From Brienomyrus brachyistius (taxonomy: Eukaryota; Chordata; Actinopteri; Osteoglossiformes; Mormyridae), in contig NC_064536.1 in the NCBI RefSeq assembly GCF_023856365.1, forward strand, positions 35,890,776-35,954,775: DNA of 64,000 nt, read 5' to 3'. The notes below the pieces were generated by a model. It was not told the DNA's origin. It saw nothing but the letters and a program-made list of their open reading frames with translations, and ran no database searches. Each line of letters begins with the position of its first letter. The first letter of the stretch is position 1. The position numbers were made by a program, and so were the translations under genes. Below, piece by piece: positions 1 through 11,862 of the stretch.

Positions 1-783
1 GCGGTACCTGCCCCGATCGTGAGTGCTCGTTTGCTTGATCTGCAAGGAGGCGTTGCCGTGGGAGACCTGCCCCTCAAAGAGTGATGCCCGGTCCGCAAAA
101 CTGGGCAGCCATAGTTCCTCTGGGCCGGCGCCGAGCCTGAATGTGAGGAGCGGGACTTCCTGCTGCTGCCAGGAGACATTGGCGCTACTCGCAGGTTCAA
201 AAGTGCAGGGAAGCAGGCAGTCTTGAGCAAAGGTGCAGGTCACCTGGATGTCTGATAGAGAGACACATGCTCTGATCACACGACAGCCACTTCAAAAACA
301 AGGTGGGTCCCGTCTCTCACAATGAAGGGCCTCCGAATGCCTTCAGGGACGCAGCAACAGTCTGATTGTTCTCCACAGGTGTGTTTACTCAGCAGGGCGC
401 TGTGTAGCCACATGTGAGTTCTCTCGGGCCTCCTGCACTATGTGATGTGAGCCTTTCTTTTGTTTAGCACTAAGAGGCAGCGACATGACTATTCCCAGCT
501 GTGTCTGTGGCTCCAGGGGAACAGATACTTCTCAAATTTGATTTTCAAAGTACTTTTGCCTTCATTTCTGTGTTTCTTTAACACTGATCACTTCATTTGC
601 TTAGTTCAGGGAGATGCCTGGACTTTGTGTTACATTTGTCAGGGTAATGTGGTAGATTGTGATTGTGTGTGTTGCTGTGTTAATGTTTGGGTAGATGCCT
701 CTGTTGTAAAACAATCCATGTGCCTTTTGGGATTCAACCTGGCTGTGAGCTGGCTGCCTGTTTGGGCTCTCCTTTCTGCTTCC

Positions 784-786
784 TGT

Positions 787-834
<48 letters not shown>
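784..834 (+). repeat. (CA)n microsatellite
   Basis: About 45 bp of uninterrupted CA. Confidence 0.95.
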
Positions 835-836
<2 letters not shown>

Positions 837-2825
837 CCAGACACTCCAAGAGCCTCATCAAGTCAAGTTATCCATTGTGCAACATCCTGGGCTCATAAGC
901 ATTATTCCGCCTGTCTCACATTATGGCGGAAACGAGTTTGGTTTTTTTGCTGACTGAGCCGATGTCACACAGTTTCTGTTTGATTATCTAACTAAGGATC
1001 AAGCAGAAGATAGACGGTGGAGCCCAGAGGCAGAGGGACTTCTGGTACGTTAGCACAGCCATTCAGCTCTCAACGAGAGGAGGGTGTAGTGAGGGTGGCA
1101 ATGCAAATATTTATGTGTAAATGTCATGCAGTCTGCTGGGATGGTGTCACTGGTCACATTGAGGAAGTGAAGTCCAAAGTACAGTGAGCTGCAAAGAGCC
1201 CCACTGAGCTCAGCTACAGTGACCTTTAGGCCCCAGTTGTGCCATGAGGAGGGGGTCAGACATCACCCCTGGGAAGGACTGGCATGCCACGATTGCATGA
1301 ATCATAAACAGCCTAATTAAAGCTCTTGTAAAACAGAAAAAATCGTTTTCTTCCTGAAAAAGGAAATGCCTTGTGCCCTGGGAAGGCGTTGCCTGCTGGT
1401 GTTTGCCTCGCTGGCATGCTCTCCCAGTGTGGACTGCCCCGCTCGGGCCGGGGAGCTGCAGGTCTGAAGTGCGGTGGTGGGGCGTGACATGTCCCCCCTC
1501 CACAATCCCGCCCCAGCACGTGAAGGCCAGCTTAATCGCGGGAGCGCTTTTTGGTGGCACCCTGCCGCATGCCGTGTGAGGGAGTGCCTCGCTCACATAA
1601 CCATCCGACAGGTGGAACGTGTTGGGGCGCTCCGCCACTGTCCTGCCGGTTGTCTGCTGCGCTGTCCCAGCCCTCCCCACCTCATGGGCCAGCTCTACAG
1701 TCCCTGCGTGCCGTGTGCAGAATAACGGCAAACTCCCCCCTCCCCCCAGTTTTACTTGCAGTAACTGAGGTGTGACGGCGGCTCCTTCTTTCATGTGCCC
1801 CCCCCCCCCCTCCCCCCCCGTCCCTCAGCAAGAGCAGACCGGACTGCAACTGGCTTTATGGAAGCTTGATTTGTGGCCCACAGTTAGTGCTGTCAGTGTT
1901 TCTCAGTGTGTTTGTGTCGCCTAGCAACCCCTACGCCGCCAGCCCGCTCCCTCAACTGGACCTTGTGACCCTCCCCAGTGGACCACAGCTCCCCCTAGAG
2001 GTGCCCGAGGATTTACCTGGAGTCCTGCAGTCTGCGGTGGTGAGGATCCACAGGCAGACACAAGCCCGCACCAAGCCTCCCGCCATCTGGGGTCTGCTGC
2101 TGCTCCTTTGCGCTGAAAGTGGCCCCTGACCTCGGGCTGGGCACCTGGGGACAAGGGGACCCCAGATGGGAGTAAGGAGCTCTGTGTTCCCCAGCCACTC
2201 TGGGATCACCGGCTGTGGGAGTCGGAAGACACTGCTTCAAACTTTTAAGTGTCACAGGCTAGCGATTTGGGTGTCCGGCGATCCCCGTGCCAGATGCCGA
2301 GACCCGTTTCAGCATCCCTGTCAGTGTCACAGCCAGGACCCGCCTAAGACCGGCTCCCTACTGCAGCTCAGAGACATGCAGGACGGCCGTTTCCCATCCC
2401 ACCCGACCGGGACCCGGAGGAACGACTGCAGTGCGTAAGTCACAAAGATGACGCCTTTTTCTGCCCACAGCCCCATGCCTCCCACCTTCAGGAGAAAGAG
2501 AGAGAGAGAGACCATCAAGCAGCCAAAGAAAGGAAGAGCAGGAGTCTGGTGTGGACCCCCCCAGGGGATGACTTACAGCAGTCTCAGGTCATCCAGCGGC
2601 AGGTGAGCCGGGCACCTCCTGTGGTGGCGGCGCTGGGTGTTTCCGCGCGGCTGCCGGTCGCGTTACTGCTCTGCCGCTCTGTCCCGCGCCGGTGAACCAG
2701 GCTGACAGGTTATACGGAGGCCACGCCCCCCCTTCAGCTGAAGGGGTAATTACTCACTCCCCCGTCCACTGCGAGGCACGACAGGGTCTGTGCCGCACAT
2801 GTGCAGTCATGTAAATGCCGGCAGT

Positions 2826-2910
2826 CGCTCGCTCGCTCACTCACACTCACGGACACTCACAGACACACACGCACACGCACACACAGAGACACACACACAC
2901 TCACAAACAG
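2826..2910 (+). repeat. Imperfect (CACT)/(CA)n microsatellite
   Basis: GCTC, CACT and CACA steps merge into a degraded dinucleotide tract. Confidence 0.85.
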
Positions 2911-3549
2911 GGAAGGGCAGAGTGAGTGAAGACACGCCCCCTCAGAGAAGCTCTTCTCAGGGAAACAGAGAGGCTCCTGCAGCCTCTGGGGTCTTTGCTG
3001 GTACCAGCCCTGTCCTTCACCCCGCCAGCTCCCAATGGGCTGTCTGCCTCAGCTCTGCTTGCCGCCGGCCGTGTTCATGTGACCCGCAGCTCCCAGGGCC
3101 GTCATCGTGGGGCTTAGGGTCAGCGTCATTGGCTGGGGCAGAGACCCTGTTACCCATGTGCTGGAAGGGAGCAGCCCACTTATCTGTCTGAAATGGGTCA
3201 CAGTACTATGCTAATTCAGAACAGAACCCCCATTGTCTCCAGAGACGCAAAGACAGTGATTGGCTGCTTAACTGATCCCTGCTGAGTCCCATCCTCAGTT
3301 GGGTTTGCACTGACATGAGCGTAGCTGGCTGCCGCCGTCTACCAGTACCTCCTGTTGGCCACAGTAGGTAGTGTACAGATGTGCGGGGCTATGCTTCCCG
3401 CTCAGAGAGCCCCCAGTGGCCATGTGAGGGAGGGCAGAGACACTGCACGTGCTCTCCCCAGTAAGCCCGTAATCCTGCAGAATAGGGTCACGTGACCCTG
3501 TGTGGTTTACTCCCGGAAGGATGCCATTTCATGATCGATTTCCCTCCTG

Positions 3550-4060
3550 GTGTGTATGTGTGTGTGTGTGTGGGTCAGATATACTTTTTATTGTGGGGAC
3601 CAAATGTCCCCACTGTGTCATAAACCTGTTATTTTGATGTTTTGGGGACCATTTTTTCAGTCCCCATAAGGGGAAATTAAATTTTATAAAAATCTGCTAT
3701 TGCAATCAAAAAACTAAAAATTCCAAAAGATTTGTTTGGTTACTTATGACTAAGTTAGGGTTGGGTAGGGATTATGGTTGTCATTTTTGGGATTAGGGAT
3801 TTGCCCAAAGAAATTAATGGATAGTCCCCACAAAATAATGAATACAAATGTGTGTGTGTGTGCGTGTATGTTTATAATCATTACATTTTAGGGACCCGAT
3901 ATCCCCACAATGTGGTGAAAACCTGTAACATTCTATGCATTTTTTAGTCCCCACAAGGAAAATGAAATATTGTATCAAAATAAAACTGTGATTGTCATTT
4001 TAGAAAACTGAATGGACAGTACCCACTGAGATATGAACACATGGACTATGTATGTTTGCG
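3550..4060 (+). repeat. Two diverged copies of a GTGGGGAC-type interspersed repeat at TG tracts
   Basis: Copy 1 (about 3572-3848) and copy 2 (about 3866-4035) both hold a TTTTAGGGAC/GTGGGGAC...CCCCAC palindromic motif, then CCTGTTA/CCTGTAAC and AGTCCCCA(T/C)AAGG. Each is preceded by a TG microsatellite. This arrangement is common in fish; I cannot name the family. Confidence 0.6.
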
Positions 4061-4181
4061 TGTAAATGCACAAAATATCTCTACCTCTTCCTTAACAGCA
4101 AATGTGATTGAACCAGCCTAATCAAAACACACATATTATGTTGATGATTATGTAGAGGAGCTTAGCACTGGGAGCCCGCAG

Positions 4182-4285
4182 AGTTGTGTGTGTGAGTCTA
4201 TGTGTCTATGTGAGTGTATGTGTCTGTCTGTTTGTTTGTGTGTGTGCGTGTCTGTGTGTCTATATGTGTGTGTGTGTGTGTGCTT
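4182..4285 (+). repeat. Imperfect (TG)n tract upstream of gabrr3
   Basis: TG steps broken by TGTC, TGAG and TTTG, about 500 bp before the gabrr3 start codon. Confidence 0.85.
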
Positions 4286-4775
4286 GGCAGAGGAATTTTG
4301 CACCTTCAGGGCGACACACTCTCTGTCCCAGCCCAGCCTGTCCTGGTCTGACCTGAAAGTCTTTCATGGTGGGGGGGGGCTGCCCGCCCAGAACTGGGTT
4401 AGGATGCCGCTTACTCTGCATCGGGCCGCCCACTGTTCCGTGAGACTCCCTCTTTGCTTGTGGGTTATTGAAAAATTTCTGTAGATAAGGAGATTAGGGA
4501 ATAATGCCATTCTTGTGCAACTGTGGGGCAGAATTGATATTGGGCTTTAATCTGGCAGGGGGCGGGGATTTCCCATGATGCTGTGTGCAGTGTGGAGTGC
4601 GGGGAAGCGTGAGGCCAGCAGGGTGGCTTCAGTGTGAGGCCACTGCGGAGGGCTAAACCGGAGGGAAGTCGACAGTGTGGTGGCGGGCGGGCAGGGGGCG
4701 TGCAGGACCGGCTGATACGGACTGCGGCGCGAGCAGAGCACAGCTGAGCCAGCCTCCTCCTCCTCGTCCTTCATC

Positions 4776-4918
4776 ATGCGCGTCTTTCTGCTGGCTTCCC
4801 ACCTGCTGCTTCTCGCTGGGCTCTGGCTGGTTGTCCCCATCGATGGTACTCAGTTTCCGGGCCGCAGGAAACACAAAGACGTGCACCTGGGGGAGCGCAG
4901 CAGCCACAAGCACGGCCG
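4776..4918 (+). CDS. gabrr3: gabrr3 exon 1: signal peptide and start
   Basis: The ATG at 4776 opens [20 protein letters not shown], a hydrophobic signal peptide, followed by a basic segment rich in K, R and H. The donor is CG|GTGAGT, leaving phase 2. Rho subunits diverge at the N-terminus, so the start rests on the signal peptide and frame only. Confidence 0.75.
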
Positions 4919-7900
4919 GTGAGTGGGGGGGCAACACTGCGGCGGAGCTGGGATGCTGTTAGCCATACATTTTTGCAGGATTTGTAATGATAACAGTGAG
5001 GCCTGTACAGCAAGTTCTCCCCACATGTCCCGGTCAGTAAACGGTGCATGTTTAGGGCTCAGCGCCTTCCTGGCCATGCGCCCGGCACAGCCTGCGTGAC
5101 TTTATGCTGTTTTGGTGTGAGGGACCATCATGCTTCCCCAGAGGTGAAGCCACACCCCCCCGAAAACTAAAAAACAGGGAACATGGCTACGCCTCACCTG
5201 CGCAGGTGTTTTTGAGATAGGCTGCAACCTGCCCCACCACCTGAGAGAGGGAGGGAGGGGTCCCTGCCTTGGCCTTTAATTACCCTCACCATCTCTGAGG
5301 GAAGCTCCTGCCTCAGGGTGACACTCTATTTGAACAGCGATGCCCCCTCAGAGTGCCATGTTGTGAGGACATGCCACACTTCTGGCTGATTAAGGAGAAA
5401 GTGGCATATGGAGTCTCCACAGAGAACAGGAGAATCACCGTAGCGCAGCTCTCTAGGGAGCACAATCTATTAAACAGGGGGGGGTACACGTCCCTAGCAG
5501 ATGTGGTCAGGCTCTGGTGTGAACGAGCGTTATACTGACTGTCTGTCGAGATTCAGGCAGATCGAATTCAAGATGAAGAAGCTGGACAGCACCAAGTCCC
5601 TGCTGATGAAGTCCGAGCAGCTGCTCCGCATCGAGGACCACGACTTCGCCATGAGGCCCGGCTTTGGAGGTGAGGGAGATCCCGGCCAGGTGCATTGTGG
5701 GATGGCGATGGGAGGTGTAGCTGCCGGCTGCATATGGCTTTGATGTCTCTCACAAATGGGTCAGGGTGCCAGAGGGGACAGCGACAGGCCAGATCGTGAC
5801 CCAGATTGTCGGGTTTGGGTGGTTTAACCCAGATTATACCTGTGGCAGGGAGAGGAATGAAGCTCCAGGTCAGGGGGGAGGGGGCGAGGGGGGGGCAGGC
5901 ATAGAGCAAGGCCACACTGCCCTGAAACTAATCCTCTGTAGTAATTCCTAAACCAAAGCCATCGTTGGCACACGCTGACCCCTATTTCCGCTGCTGTTGT
6001 TGACATTCATTACAGTGTTTATGCTCAGCCCCTCCACAGCATGGATCAGTGACCCAGAATGGGAAGCTGAATCTCCCAGCATGGCCTGCCCCGGTCCCCT
6101 TCCATGCTTTTTTTGGAACCTGCTGCACTGTGCTGAAAAATACAGCCATAAGAAGGGTGACTGATCTCTGTAAATGTGTTGGTTTCTCTGCCTGTTCTGC
6201 ACTGGTCACATGGGAATGAAGACAAGAGTGGCACTGTCAGCCCAGCAGAAAAGAGAGTGAAACTGTACACTGCGCCGCAGATGGGGCTCTCCTCTCTGCT
6301 GCCTGTCACATCGCCACACAGGCCATGTGACCCAGACACGAGCGAGAGCCGCTGCAAGGTGAGAAGCTGGCAGACAGAGCCTGCGGCCTGCAGTTCCTCT
6401 TTCCACCACCTTACCTCTCAAAGCTGTTTGTCGCTGGCTGCAGCAACCGGTATGATTCCCATGATGGGCCACAATGGACGGTGTGATGGCACGGCCCCTC
6501 TGGGGCGTGTGTCAGCGACATATCCTGCAATTGAATCTCTCTCCACTGGAGAGCTGTCCTGGACACAGTTGTGCATCCGAGACTCCTATCCTGTGCCACC
6601 AGTCCTTTGGTGAGAGAGTGACAAGCATTCCTCAGACTCTGAGCCACCACAGCGGTGAGATAACGCGTTACGCCTGGGAACCAGGGCAGAACTGCTCACG
6701 GCACATAGACCCGTTTGAAAATGGCTCCCGTTACTGCTGGTATTCAGTGTACAGGCTGAAGCAGGGCCATGCTCACATAAGGAGATCCCAGCACAGCGGA
6801 GCAAGTTATTCACTCTGTGTCTGTGCTAATGGGCGGTGCTAATTGCTCCTGGTCCCACTACTTGTATCACTGGCTATGATATTAACACTCAAAATGGATG
6901 CTTTTGGTCCTATTAGCATGGTGATGTTATTAGCATTCTGTTGTGTCATCACCTGACCCCTTGCTGAAGGGGTCATCATCACCTGACTCCTTAATTAATG
7001 ATGATGTTATTACGTCAGCCTTTATGAATGATGTCATAATCATTTGACTCCTTTAATGAATGATGACGTAATTACCTGACCCCTTAATGAATGATGACAT
7101 CATTACCTGACCCCTTAATGAATGATGATGTCATTACCTGGCCCTCGCTAGCAGCAAATCTTTGTTCTTGTCCCTGTCAGAGGGCATCGGTCAGGTTGAA
7201 AAGACAAAACTAGCATGAAATTCTTTTGGAACTGGTCTGATCCTGCTGATGTATTCCTTAGCTTGCTGCTAGTCTCAGGCGGATGTGACCACGACCGTTC
7301 CAGCTGAGTGTGTGTGGGCACCCAGAAGATGCAGGGTCCCTGAAACCGGGAAGATCTCCATAAACCAAACCCCTTTTTCTCCATCCATCAATGTCTAAAT
7401 AGTAATCAGTTGAAGCTCTTTTTGTAAAAAAATATTAGGAGTCAGTAATGTACTTAGGTGAAGGTTGCAGGGTGTGTGTTTGTGGCCCCCTTGATGAGGG
7501 TGAGCTTTCCCAAGGATGTTTGCGTTCCTCAGGCTGAACCCTGCTCAGGGGGAGGGTCTCCACACAGTGGAGTGGTTACAGCATACATGGGCTGGGCGAA
7601 ATAGCCAATCAGGTGAGGTGAAAAGAGACACAAAGCTCTGGCTGTTTACAAAACCACATGGTTGCATGAGTGCACATCAGATCTGGAATGTCAACTCAAC
7701 ACCGGTGTTGGGTTAAAGCTAACCAAACCAGTAGGGGCAGCCATGGTGTGCATTTGCACAAAACATTCTGTTATTGGAAAGTCTGACAGCTAAATAGAGC
7801 TTTCAAAAAAGATTTCAACTGACTAAAACACTTCAAAATATTTTTATACAAACAAGCACTAATCGACTAATAACGGCGGCCACATCTTCCTTAAAGGCAC

Positions 7901-10245
7901 AGTAGTCCTGTTTTCTAGAATTTTGTCACTGAGTGACAAAGCTGTTCTTTGGTCCAGGGCTGTTCTATTTCTGGCTTATAATTAACCTGATCTGTTTCTC
8001 ATGGGGGAGTACAGCATGAGGCCTGCTTCTCACTGGGGTGTACAGCATGAAGCCTGCTTCTCACTGGGGTGTACAGCATGAGGCCTGCTTCTCACTGGGG
8101 TGTACAGCATGAGTCCTGCTTCTCACTGGGGTGTACAGCATGAAGCCTGCTTCTCACTGGGGTGTACAGCATGAGGCCTGCTTCTCACTGGGGTGTACAG
8201 CATGAAGCCTGCTTCTCACTGGGGTGTACAACATTAGGCCTGCTTCTCACTGGGGTGTACAGCATGAGTCCTGCTTCTCACTGGGGTGTACAGCATGAAG
8301 CCTGCTTCTCACTGGGGTGTACAGCATGAAGCCTGCTTCTCACTGGGGTGTACAGCATGAAGCCTGCTTCTCACTGGGGTGTACAGCATGAGGCCTGCTG
8401 TCAGCCTCCTCCATTCTGACCTGTGGTTCAGAGGCATTTAAGTACCAGCTCTTAGTCACTGTCCTTCCTGACCTCTCCTGATCTGAAGACCTGTCCGGCT
8501 GGTGTTGTCCTTGGAATGCTTGTCACGAGGATTGGAGTGCTCTGCGGGTGTTTATGTAGCATGCACCCGCATGTTGCTTTCACCGTCCCCTATGGGTGGT
8601 TCGCGTGCCTCTCCATTTGAGTGGCCGTCTTCCTATCCCCGCAGGTGCTGCGATCCCGGTGGGCATCGACGTCCAGGTGGAGAGCATCGACAGCATTTCG
8701 GAGGTCAACATGGTAAGAGGTTTCCTTGCTCCGGCCCAAAGCGCCTGGCGTCTTCGTAGGGGTGTCCCATCTCAGTTTCAAAACCAAGATGCAGCTGTTT
8801 AGTGTGAGAGAATCTAGCAAATTCCACGGCGTGTACGTGATCTGCCAGGCACATATGTGGGTCGCATTTGAAGGGAACCAGATTAAATGCACCGTGTCAC
8901 AAGTGCATCCATCACAGTTAGCTGACTGGCTGAGTGGTGGGAGGGCGGGGGAGGGGGGTGCCATGCTGATTTCTTCCACCTGTCTGTCTTTCCTTGGAAT
9001 GTGTGTACATTGCTGTGGCTGCCACACACAGCCCAGCCCTCCCTTAATGTCCCATTCAGCTTCTCATTTCCTTCCAGCCAGAACACACATCCTGCTTCTG
9101 TGTTTACTTGCATATTTACCCACTTATAAGGGGGGGGGGGGCAGGTTAACATCAGCGCAGCCCTCTAAGACCCAGAGGAGGGGAGGACCCTAGCTTTGCC
9201 GCCTGCTGTTGGCATGTCGCTCATTTATGTACAAATGCAACCAGAATGGATACGTATAAATAAACAGGAACAAGGGCGAGTAGCAGTGAAGCAGGGCTGA
9301 GTGTGGCATTGGGGTCAGACAGTCCCCGGAGCACTTAGGGCTTAAGGGCCTCGCCCAGGGGCCTCACTCTGCCCACCTGGGATTTGAACCAGCAAGCTTT
9401 CGATCGTGGGAATCACGGTGTCCTAACCCAGCCACACAGCACCCCCTGCTGTCTGGCTGCTGTACCTGTGTCTGGTTTACAGTAGCATGTGTGTGGCCTG
9501 CAGGACTTCACCATGACCCTGTACCTGAGGCACTACTGGCAGGACGACCGGCTGGCCTTCCCCTCCAGCAGCAACAAGAGTCGCACCTTCGATGCGCGGC
9601 TGGTGAAGAAGATCTGGGTGCCGGACGTCTTCTTCGTGCACTCCAAGCGCTCCTTCATCCACGACACCACCATGGAGAACATCATGCTGAGGGTGTACCC
9701 CGACGGCAACATCCTGTACAGCGTCAGGTACGCACCTCTCGCTGGTGAGCCGCCTGCCTGGGTCCCGCTCCCGCCTTCACCGTGCTGCCCGGCCTTGCAG
9801 GATCACTGTCACTGCCTTCTGCTCCATGGACTTCAGCAGGTTTCCTCTGGACACGCAGAACTGCTCCCTGGAGCTGGAGAGCTGTGAGTACCTGTCTGCT
9901 GGCCTCCACCCCATCTGCCCCACTGGGCCCCCGGTCCACGCCCCCCCCCCCCACCCCCTCAGCATATCGCAGCCTGCACTGCTGGGGATTCGGTCACCAT
10001 TTCTGCTCAGACCAGCTTTTCATTCTATCCTAAACGTCTTCCTTTTCCTGCAGATGCATATAACGAAAATGACCTAATGCTATACTGGAAGAATGGGAAT
10101 GATTCCCTGCGGACGGACGAGATCCTGCTCTCCCAGTTTTTCATTGAAGAATTCCACCCATCCTTCGGACTGGCCTTCTACAGCAGCACGGGTGGGTGTA
10201 CCAGCACTTTCTGTACCCATTGACTGTTGTAGATCTGCCCCCCAC

Positions 10246-10288
<43 letters not shown>

Positions 10289-11785
10289 GTCATCGCCCTG
10301 GTGCATCAGCGGAAAGTGTGTCATCACAGAAAGTTCCAAATAAACAAGTAAAGTACAAAGGCTGGACAGAAAACAAAACCAGTCGACGTGCTGATACCGT
10401 ATCTTAGAGAGGTGTCATATCTCTTCCTGTCTCTTTCTTATCAGAACAACTTTCTTTTCCCAACTGACTCCCCCTTCCTGGAGGTTCAGGACATTGAATC
10501 GTCTCTCCCTATCTGTCTGTCCTTCCTCCCTTCCAAGATGGTATCCTTAAATATTTATTGTTAGTCTCTTATTCTGGTTTTCAGAACATTTCATTCCTGT
10601 ACTGTGTACTTTTTCAATCTCTTTGCAGTAGGGTCATTACCTCAGTCCTGTAAAATCCCTGGACACTCAGTCACTGACCAAAAACACTGCATATAGCAGC
10701 ATCATTCGAAAGGTTTGTTTGGGTCTGCTTGAAAGGGAAATTAAAATCCTACACAGCAGCGTAATCTCTAGTATTTTGAATACCTTATTCTGAATTTCCA
10801 TCACTCACTGTTTTTACAGCATCTGAATTTAACTGTTCATCTCTACAGTACATCACTGAAATAAATTAAATTAAAATAAATTCGCTCTTCTTCATAAAAG
10901 TGTGTGGACAGCTTAAAAAGCAGTGGGCACCAAAAGGTAAAATACAACAACATCTATTAAATAAACTTCAGCGTTTCTTGGAATGCTATTGACGGCATGA
11001 CGTTCCAGCTGTAGGCCCTGGCTGGCTTGGAGGGATTCCTGCAGGTAAAACATGGCATGGAAAATTACAACCGAGATATATTTCAGTATCTGTAATAGGT
11101 CCTCCTCCTCTGTTTTGCCATTCATTTTGAGTGTAATTTCAGTTTTTTTTTTACTTAATCCTTGAATATGGTGGCAATCACAGTGTCTGTGCAGTGTGTG
11201 TAGAGCGTGTCTTGTCATGAAATTGTTTGATTATATAAAGACACAGTATATATTCATTGCATACATTTCATTGACTAAAACGACACAGTATAATCTCTTT
11301 CTATTTCAGTTTTTATTCTGATTGCTTAAGCAGAAACTTTGAAACTACAGGCCATTTCTGCAAAACCGTACACCAAACCTGCAAAACTGTGCATATCTAC
11401 TGAAAAACCAAATAGTTCTCGCAAAGCACCAAATACACGCTGACTGTATAAATGACATATATTCGTGCCGTATAAAAACCGTGAATGATGGAAATAAATG
11501 TATAATGACATTATACTCGTGTATAAATGACAAGCACACAGCAGTTTGCAAAAAAGTTCCATCATACATGTAGCACACACACACACACACCCACACACAC
11601 ACACACACACACCCACACACACGCACACACACGCACACACACACACACACACACACACCCACACACACACACATGCACACACACACACACACACACACCC
11701 ACACACACACACACGCACACACACACACACACCCACACACGCACACACACACACACACACACCCACACACACAAACACACACACG

Positions 11786-11817
<32 letters not shown>

Positions 11818-11821
11818 CACA

Positions 11822-11862
<41 letters not shown>

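Larger units (their letters stand above)
1..4775. other. Upstream of gabrr3: no proven gene
   Basis: This holds microsatellites, homopolymer runs (poly-C near 1800) and the paired GTGGGGAC repeat. Two exon-like stretches, about 2370-2434 (ending AGTGC|GTAAGT) and 2470-2602 (CCACAG| to GGCAG|GTGAGC), are open and phase-compatible. They encode a basic, low-complexity sequence (RRKRERETIKQPKKGRAG) that I do not recognise. They could be 5' exons of an unknown transcript or chance. Confidence 0.3.

Noticed and set aside
7991..8399. CRISPR-like array
   Set aside because: The units are contiguous 31-bp repeats without unique spacers; this is a minisatellite in a vertebrate intron.
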